Assembly (NCBI GenBank): GCA_020628475.1
Contig: JAHDFB010000020.1
Span: 1-47,429 of the forward strand
Source: Saprospiraceae bacterium
GTDB lineage: Bacteria; Bacteroidota; Bacteroidia; Chitinophagales; Saprospiraceae
DNA length: 47,429 nucleotides
Direction: 5' to 3'
How positions within the stretch are numbered: the first letter of the stretch is position 1; each line of letters begins with the position of its first letter. A program made the translations under genes and the position numbers. Under the pieces are notes generated by a model that had not been told where the DNA came from, made no database searches, and worked only from the letters and a program-made list of their open reading frames with translations. This document shows positions 26,927-34,775 of the stretch, one piece after another.

Positions 26927-27747
26927 TTCTAAGAATGGCTACGCTTTTTCTTTTACTACATGTTTTTGGACTGAACGGGCAAGAACAAGCGAATATCCTT
27001 GAAGAAGCTGATTTTTCTATTGGAAAGTCCATCCGGATTCATTCATCGATATTGAATGAAGATAGGATTTTAAATGTATATTTTCCTTCTAGTTATTCGT
27101 CAGATGATTCAAAGTCCTACCCTGTCATATATTTATTGGATGGTTCGAAAGATGAGGACTTTATTCATATATCTGGCATTGTACAATTCGGTTCTTTCCC
27201 TTGGATCAATATAATTCCTGAATCCATTGTTGTCGGAATCGGAAATGTTGATAGAAAAAGAGACTTTACCTATCCTTCCGGAAATAAACTCGATCAAGAG
27301 GATTTCCCAACTTCCGGTCATTCTGCCAAGTTCATTGAATTTATAGAAAAGGAGTTACAATTATTGATTGATTCCACCTATAGGACCAAGTATCAAAAAA
27401 CCATCATTGGACAATCGTTGGGCGGACTTTTAGCGACTCAAATACTACTTGAAAAGCCCGATCTCTTCGATCAATACATCATCGTAAGTCCTAGTTTATG
27501 GTGGGACGATGAACAATTACTAAAAAGAACCATTCAGAAAGCTCAATCCACAAAGTCTATTTACATTGCTGTGGGAAAAGAAGGAGCTGTTATGGAACGA
27601 ACGGCATTGGAACTATACGAAAAACTTCAACAAGATTCCACGCTGAATCAGCAATTATTCTATGAATTCTTAGAAGACAAATCACATGGAGATGCCTTAC
27701 ACCAAGCCGTTTACCAAGCTTTCGAAATCATAAATAATCAGCAATAA
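26923..27747 (+). CDS. Exported esterase, alpha/beta hydrolase of the esterase-D/BesA type
   Basis: 274 residues with a signal peptide (MILRMATLFLLLHVFGLNG). The fold is that of putative_esterase/Fes-like proteins: RILNVYFPSSYSSDDSKSYP, VIYLLDGSKDEDF, the nucleophile elbow GQSLGG (about residue 165; KTIIGQSLGGLLATQILLEK), SPSLWWDD, and a catalytic His in SHGDALH near the C-terminus. Related enzymes cleave ferric-enterobactin-type siderophores or act as general esterases; the substrate is not inferable. Last gene of the rlmB operon, overlapping the carbonic anhydrase gene by four bases (ATGA). Confidence 0.87.
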   Translation: MILRMATLFLLLHVFGLNGQEQANILEEADFSIGKSIRIHSSILNEDRILNVYFPSSYSSDDSKSYPVIYLLDGSKDEDFIHISGIVQFGSFPWINIIPESIVVGIGNVDRKRDFTYPSGNKLDQEDFPTSGHSAKFIEFIEKELQLLIDSTYRTKYQKTIIGQSLGGLLATQILLEKPDLFDQYIIVSPSLWWDDEQLLKRTIQKAQSTKSIYIAVGKEGAVMERTALELYEKLQQDSTLNQQLFYEFLEDKSHGDALHQAVYQAFEIINNQQ

Positions 27748-27817
27748 TCAACTGAAGTCTTTCCTTTCTGGCTGTTTGTAAAAGCTCCAAAAATTAATCC
27801 GTAGCTTTATAGCCAAG

Positions 27818-30712
27818 ATGAAAGGCCATAATAGATATATCCGGAGCATGCAGATGTTAATCATCTGTTGTTGGTTCGGTTTGAGCCTGTCCGGGCAATA
27901 TTATCCATATACCCTATATACGGCTGATGATGGATTGCCTTCCAATAATGTCTATAGGATTCTTCAAGATACGAAAGGACAAATATGGATTGCTACCATC
28001 AATGGTATTGCCAAATATGATGGTTACTCTTTTAAAACCTTCAAAGTCCCAGAAGGGCTACCCTCTAACGATGTGTTTCATTTAGTGGAAGATTATAATA
28101 ATCGAATTTGGATATTCAATGACAATAACATTCTGAGTTGTATTAGAAATGATAGTATAATTACCTACTCTTCTGATGCGAGTAAACGTCATTCCATAGA
28201 AAACATTACGAAAGATTCGGTCTGGGTTGATGACGGTAATTTCATTCATGTTTTTGACCAACACCACTATATAAGAAGTTTAGACAGAGATCAATATATT
28301 CAAAAAATATTGGACCAATGGGAAATAATTGCGCCTCATAAAAAAGGCTCACTTTATATACAACATGGAAAAGTACGAAAAACAGCCTACAAACTTTTAA
28401 ACATTGATTCAACCCGCTTGTGCTATTATTCCATTAGCAATAATAAAATCCTTAGAAATTATTTAGATGCATCAGGTATCCAATCGGATACTTTTATGAT
28501 GAATAAAAACATTGACTGGCCAATCGATCGGCCATTGGCTCAATATGATATCACGAATCAGCATATTCAAATTTTTCAAGGAGAGAATCTTTGTATCATA
28601 CAGAAAGATAATCAGCGAAAATTCATCGACATTCTTCTTCCTAACAAAGAAGAAATCAATACGGTGTTTTACGACCACAATGAAAACTTATGGGTCTCGA
28701 TAAAAGAAGGAGTACTTTTCATCGATAACAATGTTATTAAAAACAAAATTCTTACTGAACAGCGATCTGGAAATTCGGATATTTTTGCGATTTCGAAATA
28801 CCGCGAAAAATACATTTACACAACGAAAAACGGCGATGTTTACATCTATGATGAAAAGGATCATGAAGCCCTATACATGCATCCCTTAACGACCAAAATG
28901 GAACCTATCTATGATATGATTATCAAGAATGATCATCTCTTTATCGCATACAAAAATCTTGGTATTTTAGTCTTTGACCTCCGCTTGTATCAAGGAAATC
29001 CAATGACCCCTTTGACCTTGGACGAGTACATTCGTACCTCATCTCCTGGTTTTAAATTTAGCTCCCAAAAAGAATGGAATGGAATAAAAGAAATGTTCAT
29101 CGCCGACGATGCCATCGATATAAGAATTGAACTAGGTCTCATTCATATGGATTTTAATGACTCTGAAGAAAAACGCTTATGGGCCGAGAAATCTTTTAAA
29201 TTCAATAATTGTTCAGAGCGTTATATCATCTCAAACAAGGATGGATTATTTCTACTTCAACAGGACGATTTACAAAATATTGATACGACCATCGATAAAA
29301 TCCGATTGATTGAATGCTTAGATGCCGATTATTTTTTCGTGCATAATGACCATCTACAATCTTGGATTTGCTCAGAAGGGGGCTGTATTTCGCAAAAATC
29401 GTTGGATGGCTTTAGTGTACAGTCGCTTCAATTTCGAGATAAATACTTATGGATTGTTCATTCAGAAGGAATCGTCCAGTCGATCTATGATCCAATTACC
29501 AAAAATATATCCGTCCTCAAACAATATCCCATCAATCCATTTACCAATTCCAATCGGGTCAATGATGTAGTAATTGAAGAGGATAGATTAGTCATTGCAA
29601 CCAATAAAGGGATATACTATGTAAATCGTCAGAATTTTGAAATTGACAAAAAAGAAATCACGCTACACATCAAAAGCATCAAAACCGATAAAGAAATCTT
29701 TACGGCTCCAAAAAATATTTCTTTAGCCTATGATGACCGTAGCATTGGTATTGATTTCACATCGCTCAGTTTCACCTCCAATAATACCGTATTATATAAT
29801 TATCAATTAGTTGGAGTCGATAAGACCATGCAAACCACCGAAAACCGTTCTATTCGTTACCCAGACCTCAAACCTGGCTTATATACTTTCAATATTTACG
29901 CCTCTGACGCCTTGGATCGCTCTAGCAAACAACATTCCATACAAATAGAAATTCGACGACCTTGGTGGTTGAGTCCTTACTTCTTCTTTGCCTGCGTCGT
30001 ACTTAGTTTTTTGATTTTTTATATTATCTATCGATCCAGAGAAAAACAACTTCTACATAAAATTGAGATATCAAAACGTTTCGCCGAATTAGAACTCAAT
30101 GCCCTACAATCACAAATGAATCCTCATTTTGTATTCAATGCCATGGGATCATTACAGAACTTAGTACAAAATAATCAGATTGATCTTGCGGACACCTACA
30201 TCGCTAAATTTGCCAAACTCATGCGTTTGTTCTTAGAAGGATCAAAACATAAATTCGTTACCATTCAAGAAGAAGTTGATATTGTTTTAGCCTACTTTGA
30301 ATTAGAAAAATTACGATTTAAAGATAAAATACACCTCGAGTTTCAGAACGATTTATCGGAGGTGGAGCTCGAGCAAAAAATACCGGCCAATATGCTGCAG
30401 CCCTTCGTTGAAAACGCCATTAATCATGGTATTTTTCACAAAAAATCAAAGGGTACTATTCACATTAATCTACTGAGTCAAGGGGATCAAATTCTTATTC
30501 AAATCATTGATGATGGTGTCGGCAGAAAAAAAGCGGCCTCCTTTAAAGAAAATTATGCCGACCAACATAAATCTAGAGCCATAGAAATCCTAGATGATAA
30601 AATCAATGCGATCAAGAAGTTAGAAGGAATAAATATTGAGTATGAAATCATTGATTTATATGAAGACGAGTTACCAAAGGGTACCTGTGTCAATATATAT
30701 CTAAAAAAATAA
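27818..30712 (+). CDS. Two-component propeller sensor histidine kinase (LytS/YpdA-type)
   Basis: 964 residues. After a signal peptide (to about residue 30) comes a long periplasmic part with reg_prop propeller repeats (YTADDGLPSNNVYRILQDTK, then GQIWIATINGIAKYDG), followed by a Y_Y_Y domain (about 615-705). One membrane helix spans about 716-740 (WWLSPYFFFACVVLSFLIFY). The cytoplasmic kinase is of the His_kinase (LytS) type with phospho-acceptor H770 in QSQMNPHFVFNAMGSLQN, then an HATPase domain with NMLQPFVENAINHGI and IIDDGVGRKKAA. Such sensors detect external polymers or envelope signals; the ligand is unknown. The LytTR regulator 122 bases downstream is the obvious partner. Confidence 0.9.
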   Translation: MKGHNRYIRSMQMLIICCWFGLSLSGQYYPYTLYTADDGLPSNNVYRILQDTKGQIWIATINGIAKYDGYSFKTFKVPEGLPSNDVFHLVEDYNNRIWIFNDNNILSCIRNDSIITYSSDASKRHSIENITKDSVWVDDGNFIHVFDQHHYIRSLDRDQYIQKILDQWEIIAPHKKGSLYIQHGKVRKTAYKLLNIDSTRLCYYSISNNKILRNYLDASGIQSDTFMMNKNIDWPIDRPLAQYDITNQHIQIFQGENLCIIQKDNQRKFIDILLPNKEEINTVFYDHNENLWVSIKEGVLFIDNNVIKNKILTEQRSGNSDIFAISKYREKYIYTTKNGDVYIYDEKDHEALYMHPLTTKMEPIYDMIIKNDHLFIAYKNLGILVFDLRLYQGNPMTPLTLDEYIRTSSPGFKFSSQKEWNGIKEMFIADDAIDIRIELGLIHMDFNDSEEKRLWAEKSFKFNNCSERYIISNKDGLFLLQQDDLQNIDTTIDKIRLIECLDADYFFVHNDHLQSWICSEGGCISQKSLDGFSVQSLQFRDKYLWIVHSEGIVQSIYDPITKNISVLKQYPINPFTNSNRVNDVVIEEDRLVIATNKGIYYVNRQNFEIDKKEITLHIKSIKTDKEIFTAPKNISLAYDDRSIGIDFTSLSFTSNNTVLYNYQLVGVDKTMQTTENRSIRYPDLKPGLYTFNIYASDALDRSSKQHSIQIEIRRPWWLSPYFFFACVVLSFLIFYIIYRSREKQLLHKIEISKRFAELELNALQSQMNPHFVFNAMGSLQNLVQNNQIDLADTYIAKFAKLMRLFLEGSKHKFVTIQEEVDIVLAYFELEKLRFKDKIHLEFQNDLSEVELEQKIPANMLQPFVENAINHGIFHKKSKGTIHINLLSQGDQILIQIIDDGVGRKKAASFKENYADQHKSRAIEILDDKINAIKKLEGINIEYEIIDLYEDELPKGTCVNIYLKK

Positions 30713-30834
30713 TCCAAAAGAAGCGTTAAGAGCGGCGCGTTATGCTACATTAAAAAGGATAGATTGTAATTTCGCATTCTTTTCGAACATCCTGACATGT
30801 CGCATATTCGATGGAGCATCAAAATAGTTAAAAG

Positions 30835-31572
30835 ATGATAAGAGCGATCGTTATTGATGACGAGCAATCCGCCAGAGAAAATCTAATATTCAAGCTAAAC
30901 AAATTGGATCTAGATATTCAAATTCTGGCTGAAGCAGAGAATATTGCGGAAGCCGAAAAGTGGATCAAATCATTAGATCCAGATCTCATTTTTCTGGATA
31001 TTAGTATGCCGAATGGTAGCGGCTTCGATCTGTTGGACAGAATACCAGATATCAATTTCGAAATTATTTTTGTAACCGCCTATAACAAATACGCCGTAAA
31101 GGCATTTCAATATTTTGCCATCGGCTACTTGCTAAAACCTCTAGAAATGGAGGTACTTCGAGAAACGTTGAACAACAGCATCCAGCGAATTGAGAAGAAA
31201 CACAGCAAAGAAAACATCCTACAATTGAGTCAATATTTAAAAGCCTCAACTAGAAATACCATGATGGCCATTCCGGTAGAATCTGGATTAGAGTTTGTCG
31301 ATTCAGAAGACATTCTAAAACTCAATGCATCTGAGGGCTACACACTCATATTTATGAAAGATGGTACGAAGATCATGAGTTCTAAACCGCTCAACTATTA
31401 CACCAATCTACTCGACCCCACAGCCTTCTTTCAAGTTCATCGCTCCTATGTTATCAATTTGAGTTGTATTAAAAAGTACCACAAGGTAGGATTTGTTCAA
31501 CTGATGGATGGTAGTGAAATTCCGGTAGCAAAAACAAAAAAGACCGAGTTTTTAAACTTATTTAAAAAATAA
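30835..31572 (+). CDS. LytTR-family response regulator
   Basis: 245 residues. Receiver domain (1-120): acidic residues D8-D9-E10, phospho-acceptor D55 (DLIFLDISMPNGSG), T near FVTAYNKYAVKAF, and K in YLLKPLEME. A LytTR DNA-binding domain (about 145-245) shows LKLNASEGYTLIFMKDGTKI, HRSYVINLSCIKKYHKVGF and DGSEIPVAKTKK. It is predicted to receive phosphate from the kinase at 27818 and bind direct repeats in target promoters, which I cannot identify here. The 122-base gap to the kinase gene has no terminator, so joint transcription is possible. Confidence 0.92.
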   Translation: MIRAIVIDDEQSARENLIFKLNKLDLDIQILAEAENIAEAEKWIKSLDPDLIFLDISMPNGSGFDLLDRIPDINFEIIFVTAYNKYAVKAFQYFAIGYLLKPLEMEVLRETLNNSIQRIEKKHSKENILQLSQYLKASTRNTMMAIPVESGLEFVDSEDILKLNASEGYTLIFMKDGTKIMSSKPLNYYTNLLDPTAFFQVHRSYVINLSCIKKYHKVGFVQLMDGSEIPVAKTKKTEFLNLFKK

Positions 31573-31599
31573 AAAGCGTCCCCTCGGTGAGGACGCTTT
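31573..31599 (+). terminator. Terminator-like hairpin after the LytTR gene
   Basis: AAAGCGTCC (31573-31581) pairs perfectly with GGACGCTTT (31591-31599) directly after the stop codon. The T tract is short (TTT), so it may be weak. Confidence 0.7.
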
Positions 31600-31969
31600 C
31601 AAATTTTAAATGGATGTCACATTTATAATGAAGGGTGTTGTTTGCTCTCATGGTGTGACTCGTTCACAATGGAGTCTCTTGAGGTGTGTATGGCAAATAA
31701 CACATATTGTATCCTCTAAAGTCCGGCGATATGTCGATCTTACTTATCACCCAGTGGTAGAATTAATGGGTAGTCGTATCAACAATATGTACTTCAAATC
31801 TACATACAATCAGGAGCCTTCAGTACAGCTTTTGAACACCAAAAAGTGAATAGGTCTTTTTCTCTGATGAACGGTCTCAAATTAAGCTTGAACATATGGT
31901 AAAATTTAACAATATGTCTTATCTGATAAAAATGTATGCCCAAAAAAGCTAGAAAGCTAAAGGCTTCAC
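31600..31969. other. Intergenic stretch without recognised content
   Basis: About 370 bases between the LytTR terminator and the DUF3127 promoter. It has one small open frame (31610-31849) with no recognisable product and no copy of the structured intergenic repeat. No tRNA, 6S-, tmRNA- or RNase P-like fold could be recognised by eye. A small RNA or a decayed gene cannot be excluded. Confidence 0.4.
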
Positions 31970-31977
31970 TATATTTG
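31970..31977 (+). promoter_or_regulatory. -7 promoter element TATATTTG of the DUF3127 gene
   Basis: TATATTTGCG matches the Bacteroidota TAnnTTTG element and lies 14 bases before the ATG at 31992, predicting a very short leader. Confidence 0.5.
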
Positions 31978-31991
31978 CGAAAAATTTATAT

Positions 31992-32381
31992 ATGTCTTTT
32001 GAAATAAGTGGAAAAGTTGTCAAGATATTTGACATTGAAAGTAAAACAGCTAGCTTTCAAGCTCGTGAATTTGTGATCGAAACGGTCAATGACCGATATC
32101 CTCAAATGATCAAATTCCAACTTACACAGGATCGTTGCAGTATCGTGGACAATTACAAAAATGGTGATGAAATCAAAGTATACTTCGATTTGAGAGGTAG
32201 AGAGTGGAACGAAAAATATTTTACCAATCTAAATGCTTGGAAAATAGAAGCAGCACAAGCGCCTACAGCAGCTATCAACAATCCGCCTGTAAGCGATGCA
32301 TCTTTCCCTACGGAAGATCCATTTGCTGGTGTATCTTCTCAACAAAATTCTGCAGAAGACTTTGATGATCTTCCATTCTAA
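31992..32381 (+). CDS. DUF3127 protein with SSB-like acidic tail
   Basis: 129 residues. Residues 1-90 match the DUF3127 pattern (MSFEISGKVVKIFDIESKTA, FVIETVNDRYPQMIKFQLTQ, GDEIKVYFDLRGREWNEKYF), a small beta-barrel probably of the OB type, found in Bacteroidota and sometimes next to phage DNA-processing genes. The linker (about 91-117) is Ala/Pro/Ser-rich, and the last eight residues are EDFDDLPF, very like the protein-interaction tip of single-stranded-DNA-binding protein (E. coli SSB ends DFDDDIPF). A role in ssDNA binding with partner recruitment is inferred, not shown. tsaE follows 17 bases downstream. Confidence 0.85.
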   Translation: MSFEISGKVVKIFDIESKTASFQAREFVIETVNDRYPQMIKFQLTQDRCSIVDNYKNGDEIKVYFDLRGREWNEKYFTNLNAWKIEAAQAPTAAINNPPVSDASFPTEDPFAGVSSQQNSAEDFDDLPF

Positions 32382-32398
32382 ATGCGTCATTTAGATCG

Positions 32399-32818
32399 AT
32401 GATAGCTTATATTTCGGCCGAGCAAGAATTGGCATCCTTGGTTTCGCTCATTCGAGAAACCTATCCCGATCAACATATCTTTGTGTTGGAGGGTGACTTA
32501 GGTGCTGGTAAAACGACCTTTGTTCAATATTTCTGCGAAGCTCAAGAAGTACGTGAAGCGGTTTCAAGTCCTACTTTCTCTTTGGTCAATGAATACCGAA
32601 ATGAGGATCAAAAAAGCTTATTTCATTTTGATCTTTACCGGATCAATCAAGTCGATGAATTATACGACATGGGCTTTGAGGAATATCTCGATAAGGCCGA
32701 TTTTATGTTTATAGAATGGGCCGATCTAGCCTTGCCATTCTTGGATAGCTATCTACATATCAAAATAGAGCAACTTTCCGATCAACAGCGAAAGTTTAGT
32801 ATTCGCCAAGAGCAATAA
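32399..32818 (+). CDS. tsaE: tRNA threonylcarbamoyladenosine biosynthesis ATPase TsaE
   Basis: 139 residues, the normal length. P-loop LEGDLGAGKTTFVQYFC at about residues 29-45, the family segment VSSPTFSLVNEYRNE (switch region) and FHFDLYRINQVDELYDMGFE, then the Walker-B-like FMFIEWAD. TsaE powers the TsaB-TsaD-TsaE complex that makes the universal t6A37 modification of ANN-decoding tRNAs. Start chosen at the ATG 17 bases after the DUF3127 stop. tsaB, tsaC and tsaD are not in the window. Confidence 0.95.
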   Translation: MIAYISAEQELASLVSLIRETYPDQHIFVLEGDLGAGKTTFVQYFCEAQEVREAVSSPTFSLVNEYRNEDQKSLFHFDLYRINQVDELYDMGFEEYLDKADFMFIEWADLALPFLDSYLHIKIEQLSDQQRKFSIRQEQ

Positions 32819-32861
32819 TTCGCTTTATATTCACTAACTTAGACTACTTATCTTATTCAAT

Positions 32862-34088
32862 ATGGGCGACACAACTAAAAATCCATTTTCAAGCTTTTTT
32901 ACCAAAGAACAATACGCCACTCAAACGGATATGTTGGAGATTGCTCAGCGGTCACAAAAACTCTTAATTGGAATCCCGAAAGAGACAACCATGGTCGAAA
33001 ATCGGGTGGCACTGGTTCCTAATAATGTGCGGGTTTTAGTTGGATTGGGTCATCGGGTCATCATAGAATCGGGAGCAGGCGAAAAATCAAGATTTTCAGA
33101 TCATCATTATTCCGAAGCAGGAGCGGAGGTGACTCCGGATAAAAAGAAGGTATTTGAGTCAAACGTGCTTATTAAAATACAGCCTCCAACCCTCGCGGAA
33201 ATCGATTTGATGGGTTACAATCAAATGTTGATCTCCCCACTTTCGATCCCGCTGATTAATGAGGAATACATTAAAAAATTACAGGCAAAGAAAGTAACAG
33301 CAACGGCCATGGAATACATGCAAGCGGCTGATGGAAGTTTCCCCGTGGTTCGTATCATGAGTGAAATCGCAGGACTGATTTCTATCCAAACGGCTGCTGA
33401 ATTACTGACCAATGACAACGAAGGTCGCGGGGTTATCATGGGAAGTATTTCGGGCGTGCCGCCGACTAAGGTCGTAGTACTCGGTGCTGGTGTGACCGGT
33501 GAGTACGCTACGAAAACAGCCTTATCGATGGGTGCATCCGTCCGTGTGTTCGATAATGATATCTATAAATTGATGGACCTTCAAAATAAGGTTGGAAGAC
33601 AGTTACATACCAGTACGATTAATCCTGTATATCTGGGCTATCAATTGCTCAGTGCCGATGTAGTTGTCGGTGCGCTGCATAGTGAAACCGGGCGTGCACC
33701 GGTAGTAGTCACCGAAGAAATGGTCAGTAAAATGAAAAAAGGGGCTGTTATCATAGATATCAGTATTGACCAAGGTGGTTGTATCGAAACATCTCAGGTC
33801 ACTACGCACAAAAATCCGACCTTTACCAAGCACGGTGTCATTCATTATTGTGTGCCAAATATTGCCTCGAAAGTCTCTCGTACAGCATCCATCGCCTTTA
33901 GTAATATACTGGTTCCTTTATTGGTTCGCATGGGAAATTCAGTAAGCCTGGCTCAAATGATCTACAACAACGAAGGCGTGCGAAACGGCATATACATGTA
34001 CAAAGGAAAATTAACCAACGAATATCTGAGTAAGCGATTCGGCATACATTGGACCGATCTCAATCTCATTTTAACGTCTGATTTATAG
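32862..34088 (+). CDS. AlaDH/PNT-family dehydrogenase (annotated as alanine dehydrogenase)
   Basis: 408 residues, with an N-terminal extension of about 35 residues compared with classical alanine dehydrogenase. Family regions: GIPKETTMVENRVALVPNNV, ESGAGEKSRFSDHHYSEAGA, VLIKIQPPTLAEI (substrate-binding Lys position), the NAD-binding Rossmann motif VVVLGAGVTGEYATKTALSM followed by VRVFDND, and IDISIDQGGCIETSQVTTHK. Where Mycobacterium Ald has the catalytic His in YLHLA, this protein has LISPLSIPL with no His, more like transhydrogenase alpha subunits. Alanine deamination is therefore not assured. From memory, many Bacteroidota encode this subfamily next to tsaE. Confidence 0.8.
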   Translation: MGDTTKNPFSSFFTKEQYATQTDMLEIAQRSQKLLIGIPKETTMVENRVALVPNNVRVLVGLGHRVIIESGAGEKSRFSDHHYSEAGAEVTPDKKKVFESNVLIKIQPPTLAEIDLMGYNQMLISPLSIPLINEEYIKKLQAKKVTATAMEYMQAADGSFPVVRIMSEIAGLISIQTAAELLTNDNEGRGVIMGSISGVPPTKVVVLGAGVTGEYATKTALSMGASVRVFDNDIYKLMDLQNKVGRQLHTSTINPVYLGYQLLSADVVVGALHSETGRAPVVVTEEMVSKMKKGAVIIDISIDQGGCIETSQVTTHKNPTFTKHGVIHYCVPNIASKVSRTASIAFSNILVPLLVRMGNSVSLAQMIYNNEGVRNGIYMYKGKLTNEYLSKRFGIHWTDLNLILTSDL

Positions 34089-34099
34089 TATCAATGTAT

Positions 34100-34213
34100 G
34101 GGCGTGCCCATTCCTATACCTCAGGTATAGGAATCGTCGGCGTATTACGTGTTCGCCTATCGGCTCATCCCTGACGGGATAGACCTTCGGTCTGCACTCC
34201 ATATACCTCACGC
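34100..34213 (+). repeat. Structured intergenic repeat, copy 3 (divergent)
   Basis: Begins GGGCGTGCCC and ends CTCACGC. It has a perfect 11-bp leading hairpin (34110-34120 with 34124-34134), then GGCTCATCCCTGACGGGATA and a second hairpin AGACC/GGTCT. It shares the head, tail and hairpin order with copy 1, but its middle is more divergent. It fills the gap between convergent genes. Confidence 0.6.
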
Positions 34214-34245
34214 ATCGACATCAAGCTTTGATGTGATGATTATAC

Positions 34246-34641
34246 TTATAAATATTCAACCAACTGAATCCTATTGCCACAGGTATCATTGAAAATGGCA
34301 ATTTTTACGGTGCCCATGGACTTGGGTTCTACCGAAAATTCTACACCAAGCTTGATCATTCTATCATACTCCGCCTGAACATCCTGAACATCAAATTGTG
34401 TATATGGAATACCTGCTTCCATCAAAGCTTCTTGATAGACCTTGGTTGGTTCGAAATGATTCGGTGCCGGTTCCAGCAAAATTTCAGGACCATCCATATC
34501 TTCCTTAGAAACGACGGTCAACCAACGATTTCCACCACCTAAAGGAATATCATGCTTTTTTACAAATCCTAATATCTCCGTATAAAACTGCAATGCCTTT
34601 TCTTGATCTCGAACGGGTATCCCTATAACACTTACTTTCAT
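34246..34641 (-). CDS. VOC (glyoxalase/bleomycin-resistance) family protein
   Basis: 131 residues made of two beta-alpha-beta-beta-beta modules: the first begins KVSVIGIPVRDQEKALQFYT and carries RWLTVVSKEDMDGPEILLEP; the second carries IPYTQFDVQDVQAEYDRMIK and ends FNDTCGNRIQLVEYL with the usual C-terminal Glu. The expected first metal ligand is not a His (IPV at the site), so metal binding and enzymatic type are uncertain. Cytoplasmic and monocistronic. Possible roles range from glyoxalase to ring-cleaving dioxygenase-like. Confidence 0.88.
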   Translation of the reverse strand: MKVSVIGIPVRDQEKALQFYTEILGFVKKHDIPLGGGNRWLTVVSKEDMDGPEILLEPAPNHFEPTKVYQEALMEAGIPYTQFDVQDVQAEYDRMIKLGVEFSVEPKSMGTVKIAIFNDTCGNRIQLVEYL

Positions 34642-34700
34642 TAATTTTTGCTTTAATGCCTACAAATTAGCTTACATTCCAAAATCTTGGAAAAAATCCC

Positions 34701-34725
34701 TGCTAAAAATATCATTTTTTTAGCA
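34701..34725. promoter_or_regulatory. Perfect 9-bp inverted repeat upstream of the CotH gene
   Basis: TGCTAAAAA (34701-34709) pairs with TTTTTAGCA (34717-34725) around a 7-base loop. It lies in the divergent VOC/CotH gap and could be an operator or leader hairpin. A second palindrome, TTCCAA/TTGGAA, lies about 15 bases upstream. Confidence 0.3.
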
Positions 34726-34775
34726 ACCATATCGTTATGGCATCAGAAGTATTTCCTAATCGCTCAATCCTTTCT

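Noticed and set aside
30713-30834. GC-rich gap between kinase and LytTR genes as a fourth repeat copy
   Set aside because: It has fragments such as CATCCTGAC and GGATAG but lacks the GGGCG head and leading hairpin, so no copy can be claimed.
31700-31740. AAAGTCCGG stretch resembling RNase P RNA
   Set aside because: Only this short match is present; the other conserved RNase P segments and overall size are missing.
31610-31849. 79-codon open frame after the LytTR gene
   Set aside because: No recognisable family, no promoter element near its start, composition unlike neighbouring proteins.
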